Shown: in pieces, positions 11,409-17,998 of the stretch
Position numbering within the stretch: position 1 is the first letter of the stretch
Layout: each line of letters begins with the position of its first letter
Origin: Proteobacteria bacterium CAG:495
GTDB taxonomy: Bacteria; Pseudomonadota; Alphaproteobacteria; RF32; CAG-239
NCBI GenBank assembly: GCA_000432275.1
Contig: HF995323.1
Span: 99,000-121,928, forward strand
Length of the DNA stretch: 22,929 bases
Reading direction: 5' to 3'
The notes under the pieces: generated by a model
What the model saw: only the letters and a program-made list of their open reading frames with translations
Told to the model about the DNA's origin: nothing
Databases searched by the model: none
Position numbers and translations under genes: made by a program

Positions 11409-12281
11409 TCAAAGCCTTTCCGAAACCTGAAAGACACTGTCCCTGACCTCCTCTGTCAAAAACAATGCTGCCAAACGCACCAAAACGCCTTTTTTTCTGA
11501 TAAGCGCTCCTAACGAATCATATGTGCAAAAAAGCTGACCGTAATCGTCTTTGCAAAATTCGCTGCAATTTTTATACGGTTCACCGGCCTCAAGCGGCAA
11601 ACGATGGCGTTTTATCCCGGACAATGCAGCCAAAACCGACAAAACCGCCCGGTCATGCTTATGTTCTACAAACATCGGATGATTTTCCAACCCTTGCCTA
11701 TTCGGCATATCTCCCAAAACGGAGTCATCACAGCAATATTTCAGCCATTCGTCCAAAAAGGCCAATACCCGGGGCGTCTTTTGCCATACTGACAAAACGG
11801 TTGAGGTTTCATAGTCCTTGTATATCGCCGGACGGTCTGCCCGCATCAAAACCAAAGCGTCCCGCTTGCACCAGCATTCAATTGTCTGCGGAACATTGGC
11901 AAACAGCAAAATCCCGTCATTTTCGGCACATAGCTCATATAAACGGGTCATCGGACTGAGCGCAAACACACTGGCATCGCTGTAGATAAGAAAGTCGCCG
12001 TCTTTCAGCTTTTTAAGCTCATTCAGAATTACATACGGACGCCACAGCCAATAGCCGGCTCCCTGCTTCTGATTCAAAACCGAACGATTTTCCTTGTAGA
12101 AAGAGGTTTTACGCAGCTGTTTTTCATTCCAGGCCACCACTTTGTCAACACTTTTGGTTGCCAGAGCCGACTTTGCCAAAAGATAAACGGCTTTGCCGTA
12201 TTTTTTGCTTCCGAAAGTTACCAGACACCTCATCGTCCGTTCCTGTTTCATCACCGTTGATGTTGCTTCTTCTAAAACCAT
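11409..12281 (-). CDS. Glycosyltransferase-like protein (up to 290 aa)
   Basis: The core reads GAGYWLWRPYVILNELKKL and then DGDFLIYSDAS. This resembles a family of bacterial glycosyltransferase-like proteins with a GxGYWxWKP motif and a DxD-like (SDAS) metal site. An N-terminal Rossmann-like segment (MRCLVTFGSKKYG) probably marks the true start of the domain, at Met17, although the ATG at 12281 is the longest start. There are no membrane spans. It probably modifies a surface polysaccharide, acting at the cytoplasmic face. No polysaccharide genes surround it, so the donor and acceptor are unknown. Confidence 0.55.
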   Translation of the reverse strand: MVLEEATSTVMKQERTMRCLVTFGSKKYGKAVYLLAKSALATKSVDKVVAWNEKQLRKTSFYKENRSVLNQKQGAGYWLWRPYVILNELKKLKDGDFLIYSDASVFALSPMTRLYELCAENDGILLFANVPQTIECWCKRDALVLMRADRPAIYKDYETSTVLSVWQKTPRVLAFLDEWLKYCCDDSVLGDMPNRQGLENHPMFVEHKHDRAVLSVLAALSGIKRHRLPLEAGEPYKNCSEFCKDDYGQLFCTYDSLGALIRKKGVLVRLAALFLTEEVRDSVFQVSERL

Positions 12282-12338
12282 AGCTTCTCATTCCCGGATT
12301 GGCAACTGTTTATTCAAAAGGAGAGGATAACTAAGCGC

Positions 12339-12367
12339 TTGGCTTTTCAGCCGAAGAGTTTTATAAT
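12339..12367 (+). promoter_or_regulatory. Promoter of cobB
   Basis: TTGGCT (12339-12344), a 17-base spacer and a perfect TATAAT (12362-12367) lie 33 bases upstream of the cobB start. GAGGT at 12389-12393 is the ribosome-binding site. Confidence 0.65.
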
Positions 12368-12399
12368 CAACCGCAAAATGACTTGTCTGAGGTAAAAAA

Positions 12400-13116
12400 A
12401 TGCAAAAATACCAAAATATCGTTATCCTTACCGGCGCCGGAATCTCCGCTGAATCCGGATTGGCAACGTTTCGTGCGGCTAACGGCCTGTGGAACAATCA
12501 TCGGGTGGAAGACGTTGCAACCGTTGAAGCTTTTGCCCGTAATCCGGAATATGTACATGAGTTTTATAACGAACTGAAACAGGAACTGATTCGCGCTGTG
12601 CCTAATCCGGCTCACTTGGCATTGGCCAAATTGCAGCAGAACTACCCGGCTCCCGTCACCATTGTTACGCAAAACGTCGATACCCTTCACGAAAAAGCTC
12701 AAAGCACCGGCGTTTTACATATTCACGGACAAATCAACCAAGCCGTCTGCCTCAACTGCGGACATGTCTTGGAAACCTGGGGCGATGTAAATACCGAAAC
12801 CGTTTGTCATCAATGCGGCGTTCCCGCAATGATGAAACCCAACATTGTCTTTTTCGGAGAAAATCTGCTTTGCATGGATAAAGTTGACAGACTGCTGGAA
12901 CAATGCGACCTGTTTGTGTCAATCGGCACTTCCGGCGTAGTGTTTCCGGCTGCCAGCTTTGTCCAGATAGCCAAGCTAAACGGTGCCGAAACATATGAGT
13001 TCAATCTGGAAACAACGTCTAACAACCGCTATTTTGATCACCACATTTACGGCAAAGCCGGTGAGACCGTCCCCCAATTTGTTGACACCCTCCTTGCCGA
13101 AGCTCCCAAGCAGTAA
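12400..13116 (+). CDS. cobB: NAD-dependent protein deacylase, sirtuin (238 aa)
   Basis: All sirtuin motifs are present: GAGISAESG (12-20), TQNVDTLHE (90-98), the catalytic His109 in HIHG and a zinc site Cys117-X2-Cys120 / Cys136-X2-Cys139. The enzyme removes acyl groups from lysines using NAD+, giving nicotinamide and O-acyl-ADP-ribose. In E. coli CobB and SIRT5 a Tyr-x-x-Arg motif recognises succinyl groups. Here the equivalent position reads Tyr56-Asn-Glu-Leu59, with Lys at 60, so desuccinylation may be weak. The gene is monocistronic, with its own promoter and terminator, between two leftward genes. Confidence 0.9.
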   Translation: MQKYQNIVILTGAGISAESGLATFRAANGLWNNHRVEDVATVEAFARNPEYVHEFYNELKQELIRAVPNPAHLALAKLQQNYPAPVTIVTQNVDTLHEKAQSTGVLHIHGQINQAVCLNCGHVLETWGDVNTETVCHQCGVPAMMKPNIVFFGENLLCMDKVDRLLEQCDLFVSIGTSGVVFPAASFVQIAKLNGAETYEFNLETTSNNRYFDHHIYGKAGETVPQFVDTLLAEAPKQ

Positions 13117-13122
13117 AAAAAT

Positions 13123-13165
13123 AAAGCATCTCACTCCCTTCAGAAGTACAGATGCTTTACTTTTT
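13123..13165 (+). terminator. Terminator after cobB
   Basis: A 9-bp perfect stem, AAAGCATCT (13123-13131) with AGATGCTTT (13150-13158), is followed by ACTTTTT. The A-rich left side lets it work for the convergent gene as well. Confidence 0.75.
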
Positions 13166-13174
13166 ACCTGTGAG

Positions 13175-13747
13175 TCATTTCAGACGAAAGCACTCACCGC
13201 CATAATCATATTCAACCACAAAGCAACGTCCGAAATCAATTGAATCGCCGCTGTAGCCTAACGCCGTCAGAAAATAAACCATATTAAGCTCATGTGAAGC
13301 AATTCCGACAGCCTGTTCGGGAGTTCTCAGCAAGCTGTAGAGAAAATCGAATATGCGTTCCCGAACGGCATACTTGCTTTCTCCGCCGGGAGCGGCATCA
13401 TGAATAAAAGAGGCGCAGTCATAACGATTAGCCCACAACTCAGGATAATAACGGGATATTTCATCATAAGTCATATCCCCAAGCAAACCCAGGTTTATTT
13501 CATCCAATCGTTTGTCGGTATAAACCGGAATGCCAAGTTTAAATCCGGCCAATTCGGCGGTCTGATATGCCCTCAGCCGAGGACTGCTGTATATCAGCTC
13601 AATACCAAACTGTTTCAAATTGTCGGCCAAAACCAATGAACGTTCGCTTCCTTCCTCGTTCAAACCCGATTTTAACCATTCGCTGAGCGTCTGTTGTTCC
13701 GGACGATCTGTTTTTTCATGACGAAAGATTATAAAATTTTTTTTCAT
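13175..13747 (-). CDS. Histidine phosphatase family protein (190 aa)
   Basis: Starting at Met 13747, the protein opens with MKKNFIIFRHEKTD, the phosphohistidine motif RH(G/E)xT with the nucleophilic His9. It continues with IYSSPRLRAYQTAEL (the SSPxxRAxQTA motif, whose Arg binds phosphate), an acidic DEINLGLLGD segment with the general acid, and the second histidine in IASHELNM. These are the features of the phosphoglycerate mutase/SixA superfamily. The usual RHG is RHE, which is seen in some members. The substrate is unknown. No clear ribosome-binding site precedes the ATG, but the upstream extension to 13819 has no support. Confidence 0.75.
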   Translation of the reverse strand: MKKNFIIFRHEKTDRPEQQTLSEWLKSGLNEEGSERSLVLADNLKQFGIELIYSSPRLRAYQTAELAGFKLGIPVYTDKRLDEINLGLLGDMTYDEISRYYPELWANRYDCASFIHDAAPGGESKYAVRERIFDFLYSLLRTPEQAVGIASHELNMVYFLTALGYSGDSIDFGRCFVVEYDYGGECFRLK

Positions 13748-13847
13748 AATAAGTTTTTTATAATTTATAAATAAAATAAACTGAAACCTATATGTATAAC
13801 AAACCATCCATAAAATCAAGGTGCATATTCCCCTTTCCGCCCAACTA

Positions 13848-13877
13848 AAAAAAGCCTCAGCAGATGAGGCCTTTTTT
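13848..13877 (-). terminator. Terminator after fucO
   Basis: GCCTCA (13854-13859) pairs with TGAGGC (13865-13870), flanked by A-rich and T-rich arms. On the minus strand it ends in seven T, 26 bases after the fucO stop. Confidence 0.8.
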
Positions 13878-13895
13878 ATACACGGTCGACAAACC

Positions 13896-15056
13896 CTATT
13901 TGCCGTTATAGGCGGTTTTATAAACTTCTAACACCAGCTCTTTTTTGCACGGACGCGGGTTGCCTCCGGTGCAAACGTCAGCCATGGCCGCATCGGCCAA
14001 AGCGTCCAAGTCTTCCTCTTTCACGCCGATTTCTTTGAGTGTCTGCGGAATGCCTACATCCATGGAAAGTTGTTTAACCGCATCAATGGCTGCTTTGCGA
14101 TATTCCTCTTCGGACATCTCATCCACACCCTTAACCCCCATAGCCCGAGCGATTTCTCTAAATTTTTCGCCGGTATACGGAGCATTAAACGCCATCACAT
14201 AAGGCAGCAAAACAGCATTTGCCACACCGTGCGGCGTATCATAAAAAGCCGACAAAGGATGAGCCATGCCGTGAACAACGCCCAAACCGACATTGGAAAA
14301 AGCCATTCCGGTCACATACTGGCCGAGAGCCATTCCTTCTCGCCCGTCAGGATCATTGGCAACCGCCTTGCGCAAATTCTTTGCAATCAGCTCAATGGCC
14401 TTCAGATTTAAGGTATCCGCCAGCTCCCAGGCTGCAAGCGTCGTATATCCTTCAATCGCATGCGTCAGCGCATCCATTCCTGTTGCCGCAGTCAGTCCTT
14501 TGGGCATTGAAGACATCATATCCGGATCGACAATGGCAACGACCGGAATATCATGCGGATCGACGCAGACAAACTTGCGGCGTTTTTCCTCATCGGTAAT
14601 TACATAGTTTATCGTCGTTTCTGCGGCGGTACCGGCCGTCGTTGCAACGGCGATAACCGGCACACTTTTATTCTTGGTCGGAGCAACGCCCTCCAATGAA
14701 ACCACATCAGAAAATTCCGGATTGTTGATAATGATTCCGATGCCTTTGGCCGTATCCTGCGGAGAACCGCCGCCAATGGCAATCATATAGTCTGCTCCGG
14801 CTTTTTTAAAAGCGTCTACTCCTGCCTGTACAACCGCCACGCTCGGATTAGCCTTAACCTTATCGAAGATTTCATAGGCAAAATCGTTACGGTCTAGAAT
14901 ATCCGTAACTTTTTTAACAACGCCGAATTTCATCAAATCGGCATCCGTTACGATTAATGCTTTTTTAAAACCGCGGGATTTAACCTCTGCAACAATCTCA
15001 TTTACGGCACCGTGACCGTGATAGCTGGTTTCATTCAAAATAAAACGATACGCCAT
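13896..15056 (-). CDS. fucO: Iron-dependent lactaldehyde reductase / 1,2-propanediol oxidoreductase (386 aa)
   Basis: The sequence follows E. coli FucO closely from memory: ILNET near the start, AIGGGSPQDT (93-102) for NAD(H), TTAGTAAE (139-146) and EEKRRKFVCVDPHDIP (156-171). The four iron ligands fall at Asp195, His199 (GMDALTHAIEGY), His262 and His276 (VHGMAHPLSAFYDTPHG). The C-terminal DVCTGGNPR is also conserved. The enzyme interconverts L-lactaldehyde and L-1,2-propanediol at the end of anaerobic fucose and rhamnose breakdown and also reduces other small aldehydes. No other fucose genes are nearby, so it may act as a general fermentative alcohol dehydrogenase. AAGGAG precedes the ATG. 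Confidence 0.9.
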   Translation of the reverse strand: MAYRFILNETSYHGHGAVNEIVAEVKSRGFKKALIVTDADLMKFGVVKKVTDILDRNDFAYEIFDKVKANPSVAVVQAGVDAFKKAGADYMIAIGGGSPQDTAKGIGIIINNPEFSDVVSLEGVAPTKNKSVPVIAVATTAGTAAETTINYVITDEEKRRKFVCVDPHDIPVVAIVDPDMMSSMPKGLTAATGMDALTHAIEGYTTLAAWELADTLNLKAIELIAKNLRKAVANDPDGREGMALGQYVTGMAFSNVGLGVVHGMAHPLSAFYDTPHGVANAVLLPYVMAFNAPYTGEKFREIARAMGVKGVDEMSEEEYRKAAIDAVKQLSMDVGIPQTLKEIGVKEEDLDALADAAMADVCTGGNPRPCKKELVLEVYKTAYNGK

Positions 15057-15122
15057 GGCAAGCTCCTTTTTTAATAAACCTTTTTCGACACAATATTTTA
15101 TTCGTCAAAAGTAACTATTGGG

Positions 15123-15419
15123 TTAAAGATTTTTAATATCCTTCAAATAAGCCCAGCGTTTAATGGCCTCAAAATCAACGGAACCGTCTTTTTTCTGCCA
15201 ACGCTTGTCACTGAGCCGGGCTAAAACCAGAGTGCCGTTTTTCTCCTCAAACAGACACTCTTCCGCCGCTTCCGGCAACACAGCCTCATACCAGACTGTC
15301 TTGTCCTCCCTGAGTTTGCTCACGGTGCGCTGCAGCTCGCCGATTTTGCGCTGCTGGTTAATCCCCCGCCACTCCGCAAAAACAATATAAACAACTAAAA
15401 CAACGGCAATCAAATGCAT
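15123..15419 (-). CDS. Small membrane-anchored coiled-coil protein (98 aa)
   Basis: AGGAG precedes the ATG at 15419. A short N-terminal membrane span (MHLIAVVLVVYIVFAEW) leads to a likely coiled coil (QQRKIGELQRTVSKLRED), then a compact domain ending AIKRWAYLKDIKNL. It starts 10 bases after the stop of the TIM-barrel gene, so the two are probably co-transcribed. I do not recognise the family, and the function is unknown. Confidence 0.6.
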   Translation of the reverse strand: MHLIAVVLVVYIVFAEWRGINQQRKIGELQRTVSKLREDKTVWYEAVLPEAAEECLFEEKNGTLVLARLSDKRWQKKDGSVDFEAIKRWAYLKDIKNL

Positions 15420-15428
15420 TTTGTTCTC

Positions 15429-16217
15429 CTAACCGCAAAGTTTTCTGAAATAATCCCTGTCGTCAAGCCATGGCTTGATGTCAACCGGAGGCTTATAGCC
15501 GGTTTCCATTGTAACATAAGCATCTTCTGCCACAATGTCATTGACCATATGCGCCAAATCATAATTTCCTTCTCCGAAATGCAGATGCTTGTCCTGGACT
15601 TCGTCGGCCATACCGTCGCAAAGATGGTACATATCGGGCTTCAACGCCGCAAAATCTTCCAAAATCTTCCCTACCCGCCGGCCGTAATAATTGGCGGCAC
15701 AGGTTGCATGAGAAAAATCAAGGCAAAACTTGCATCCGGTTTCACTCATTATTCGTTCAATCTGCTCGGGAAAAACGCCGTGAAGCGCTTTACCGCTGAC
15801 GGAACAGCTTGCCGGCATATTCTCGATGGCAATCCGTTTATCGTCAAAGCGTTTGAACTGGCGGATAGTTTCTTCCAAATGCCTCTCTTCACAGCCGCAC
15901 CCGGCATGCACGATGATAATTTCAGCATTCAGCATATCGGCAAACTTTTGAGAATCCCCGACATCACGCAGATTTCCGGCCAGACAGTCAGCATCCCCGG
16001 CATCAAAACCGTAAGCGCTGTGAGAGTTATGAATTATCGTCGGGCACCCCTTCAGTTCCCGGCGGATAACCTCGGCCGTATCATTGTAGGAGTTCGGAAA
16101 AACAAACAGCTCCAGATAGTCAAAGTCCTTGTTTTTGACAGCGGCAACCGCTTGCTCAAAAAAGTTTCGGTTTTTAACCACATCGCGCGTCCAGATTTTT
16201 ATTCCCAGTTTTTTCAT
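15429..16217 (-). CDS. Xylose-isomerase-like TIM-barrel protein (262 aa)
   Basis: The sequence has the AP-endonuclease-2/xylose-isomerase-like barrel pattern: DYLELFVFP (strand with Glu), IIHNSHSAYG (His), IIIVHAGCG, RIAIENMP (Glu and Asn), KFCLDFSHA (Asp, His), MYHLCDGM and HLHFGEGNYD (His, Glu), then VTMETGY (Glu). These His, Asp and Glu residues at strand ends would bind one or two metal ions. Members include sugar epimerases/isomerases, inosose dehydratases and endonuclease IV. The substrate cannot be chosen from the sequence. It heads a two-gene unit with the small membrane protein. Confidence 0.7.
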   Translation of the reverse strand: MKKLGIKIWTRDVVKNRNFFEQAVAAVKNKDFDYLELFVFPNSYNDTAEVIRRELKGCPTIIHNSHSAYGFDAGDADCLAGNLRDVGDSQKFADMLNAEIIIVHAGCGCEERHLEETIRQFKRFDDKRIAIENMPASCSVSGKALHGVFPEQIERIMSETGCKFCLDFSHATCAANYYGRRVGKILEDFAALKPDMYHLCDGMADEVQDKHLHFGEGNYDLAHMVNDIVAEDAYVTMETGYKPPVDIKPWLDDRDYFRKLCG

Positions 16218-16279
16218 TTTTTTCTCCCTGCCGTTTTGCTGTATATTATCGCCGCGAAATATTAAAATTTTACATACAA

Positions 16280-16308
16280 ATAACCGGAGAAAATAATTCT
16301 CCGGTTAT
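16280..16308 (-). terminator. Strong hairpin terminator after the His-rich protein gene
   Basis: ATAACCGGAGAA (16280-16291) pairs perfectly over 12 bp with TTCTCCGGTTAT (16297-16308). It lies 4 bases after the stop codon. The plus-strand side is followed by T6, and the minus-strand side is AT-rich, so it may work both ways. Confidence 0.7.
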
Positions 16309-16312
16309 TTTT

Positions 16313-16678
16313 TTAATCAATGTAGAGCACGCGGTAAACATCATCCCGGCTCCAGCCGTTTTCCAGATGCACACAACGTTCAACGCTCTTTTTACCGTTT
16401 TCGGATATCAGTGTAAAGCAATAAGTGCTGCTGTCATGCGAAGGCTGATACTGACTGCCGATAAAATAACTCCCGACCGTTGTTCCCACTATTCCGGCCA
16501 GCACTTCCGGCAACGGCGTATAATAACGATGCGGATAATGCGGTCGATAATGCGGCGGAACATAAGCATGGGATCCAAAGTGAGGATGAAACGGCCGATG
16601 TCCGAAGTGCCCGGTATGAGCCCGGGCACTGGAAACGCTCAACAGCAGCAACGTCAGAACTATCCATAGTTTTTTCAT
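16313..16678 (-). CDS. Exported His-rich protein (121 aa)
   Basis: The ATG at 16678 has AAAGG at 8 bases, better than the ATG two codons upstream. A signal peptide (MKKLWIVLTLLLLSVSSARA, residues 1-20) is followed by a His/Pro/Tyr-rich region with nine His in about 30 residues (HTGHFGHRPFHPHFG, HYRPHYPHRYY). A glycine-zipper-like hydrophobic stretch (LAGIVGTTVGSYFIG) and a C-terminal domain with Cys, Glu and Trp come next. It is probably periplasmic and metal-binding. It lies just downstream of the ECF sigma operon and may be part of its regulon. Confidence 0.6.
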   Translation of the reverse strand: MKKLWIVLTLLLLSVSSARAHTGHFGHRPFHPHFGSHAYVPPHYRPHYPHRYYTPLPEVLAGIVGTTVGSYFIGSQYQPSHDSSTYCFTLISENGKKSVERCVHLENGWSRDDVYRVLYID

Positions 16679-16701
16679 AAGCATTGCCTTTGCCGTTTGA
16701 A

Positions 16702-17154
16702 CTAATCACGAGGTTCCGGTCCCGGACGCGGTCCTTTGTGCTTTTTCATCATTTTACGGTTTTTGCGCCCTTCCTCAAATTTTTTCTTATGCTCGGCTTT
16801 AATCTTATCCAACTTGTCTTTCTGTTCCGGCGTCAGAATTTTCTCAAAATCCTTCATATTATCTTCCCGCAGTTTATCCATTTTTTCGCGTAAGGTTTTC
16901 ATCTCCTTCATCAGCGGTTCCATTTTTTCACGCCCGTCTTTGCGAATTTTGTCGGCCTGAGCTTTCTGTTCTTCCGTCAATCCCAAGTCTTTGGCAAACT
17001 TGTCGGCCATGTCTTTACGCACCTTGTGAGGCATTTCATGCGCCGGCGGTGGCGGCGGCAGCAGCATTCCTTCCTCTGCCGGCTGGGCATAAACGGTCGT
17101 AGCCCCCATGCTGACGACAGAAGCGCAAAGCAGTGACAAAAACATCTTATTCAT
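16702..17154 (-). CDS. Spy/CpxP-like periplasmic LTxxQ protein (150 aa)
   Basis: A signal peptide (about 1-24, ending VYAQP) precedes a Pro-rich linker (LLPPPPPAHE) and then helices with two LTxxQ motifs: LGLTEEQKAQ and ILTPEQKDKL. Between them lie Lys/Met/Glu-rich helices, and the tail is very basic. This is the architecture of the Spy/CpxP family of periplasmic chaperones and stress or metal sensors. The gene overlaps the sigma factor stop by 8 bases with a good AAGGAG site, so it is produced with the sigma factor. By analogy with other ECF-linked LTxxQ proteins it could feed back on the sigma/anti-sigma pair. Confidence 0.75.
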   Translation of the reverse strand: MNKMFLSLLCASVVSMGATTVYAQPAEEGMLLPPPPPAHEMPHKVRKDMADKFAKDLGLTEEQKAQADKIRKDGREKMEPLMKEMKTLREKMDKLREDNMKDFEKILTPEQKDKLDKIKAEHKKKFEEGRKNRKMMKKHKGPRPGPEPRD

Positions 17155-17650
17155 TTCTATTCTCCTTCAAAAATTGTAATTTTTCACTCAAAATTTTACG
17201 GGCGTTAAACAAACGGGACTTTACGGTTCCTGCCGGCAAACCGGTTTTCCGTGCAATTTCGTCATAACTCAGTTCCTCAAACTCATACCAGACGACAATC
17301 TGTCTCAGCTTTCGGGGAAGACTGTCAACCGCCTTGAGGATTACCTTTTGCCTGGCTTTGGCATCCAGAATTTCCTCCTGCCGGCCGCCTACCCGAACCT
17401 GTTCCAATATCCCGTCGCCGTTTACCTGCCGAGCCTCCATTTTGTATTGTCTGGATTTGAAATAGTCGCGGCAGACATTGGCCGTAAGGGCGCTTATCCA
17501 TTGGCTGAACTTGCCTTCTTCACGATAATTGTCAAGGTTCTTCCAGGTTTTAATATAAACCTCCTGCTCGATATCATCATTATAAGAACCGGTCAGCTTT
17601 TTGATAATCGCCTTAATACGTTCCTTATGGGCACTGATTATTTCTTTCAT
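17147..17650 (-). CDS. ECF-type RNA polymerase sigma factor (167 aa)
   Basis: Residues about 8-75 form the sigma-2 domain (DDIEQEVYIKTWKNLDNY, then FSQWISALTANVCRDYFKSR). Residues about 108-160 form sigma-4 (AVDSLPRKLRQIVVWYEFEELSYDEIA, then GLPAGTVKSRLFNARKIL, a typical HTH). The start ATG at 17650 overlaps the stop of the preceding membrane-protein gene as TAATG, so the two are translationally coupled. An extended frame to 17695 overlaps that gene and is rejected. The operon promoter (17948-17972) has the GAAC/CGTT elements recognised by ECF sigmas, suggesting autoregulation. Confidence 0.85.
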   Translation of the reverse strand: MKEIISAHKERIKAIIKKLTGSYNDDIEQEVYIKTWKNLDNYREEGKFSQWISALTANVCRDYFKSRQYKMEARQVNGDGILEQVRVGGRQEEILDAKARQKVILKAVDSLPRKLRQIVVWYEFEELSYDEIARKTGLPAGTVKSRLFNARKILSEKLQFLKENRNE

Positions 17651-17922
17651 TAACCAACCATCAGCAGACCGTACTCGTCGGTCGGCAGCCCCCATTCTTC
17701 AATAACGGATGTATCGTTTTCGCTGACATAGACTTTGTCATAACCGTAGTAAGACGAAATAAAGTCATATTCATAGCTTCCGTTATTATTCTGCGGATAA
17801 TACATTCCCAGCATCAATACGCACACCAAGGTCGCCAAAACGGCCTTAATCCGGTTGTTGCGCTTTTTTCTGGCAAAGTACAGCGGCTTGGCTTCTTTGA
17901 GTAATGCCGAAATATCGTCCAT
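17650..17922 (-). CDS. Small single-span membrane protein, candidate anti-sigma factor (90 aa)
   Basis: AAAGGAGG precedes the ATG at 17922. The N-terminal 25 residues are cytoplasmic and basic (LLKEAKPLYFARKKRNNR), one span follows (about 26-41, AVLATLVCVLMLGMYY), and the C-terminus is outside, acidic and Tyr-rich (SYEYDFISSYYGYDKVYV). It is the first gene of the ECF operon and is coupled to the sigma gene. The position and topology suit an anti-sigma factor, but the cytoplasmic domain is short and lacks the zinc motif (HxxxCxxC), so it may be an atypical one. Confidence 0.55.
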   Translation of the reverse strand: MDDISALLKEAKPLYFARKKRNNRIKAVLATLVCVLMLGMYYPQNNNGSYEYDFISSYYGYDKVYVSENDTSVIEEWGLPTDEYGLLMVG

Positions 17923-17947
17923 TGTTTACCTCCTTTACATAACCTAT

Positions 17948-17972
17948 AACGAGGCCGTTTTCAAAAAAGTTC
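17948..17972 (-). promoter_or_regulatory. ECF-type promoter of the sigma operon
   Basis: On the minus strand GAAC (17972-17969) and CGTT (17951-17948) are 17 bases apart, close to the GGAAC-N16/17-CGTT promoters of alphaproteobacterial ECF/EcfG sigmas. The predicted start is about 20 bases before the first gene's ATG. Confidence 0.6.
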
Positions 17973-17998
17973 AGATATTTTTAAAAAATTTTCTTTTT

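Noticed and set aside
12367..12702. Minus-strand open frame over the start of cobB
   Set aside because: It is antisense to the NAD-binding motifs of cobB, which has its own promoter and ribosome-binding site.
15414..16265. 283-codon plus-strand open frame
   Set aside because: It is antisense to the TIM-barrel gene, which has clear family motifs and a normal start.
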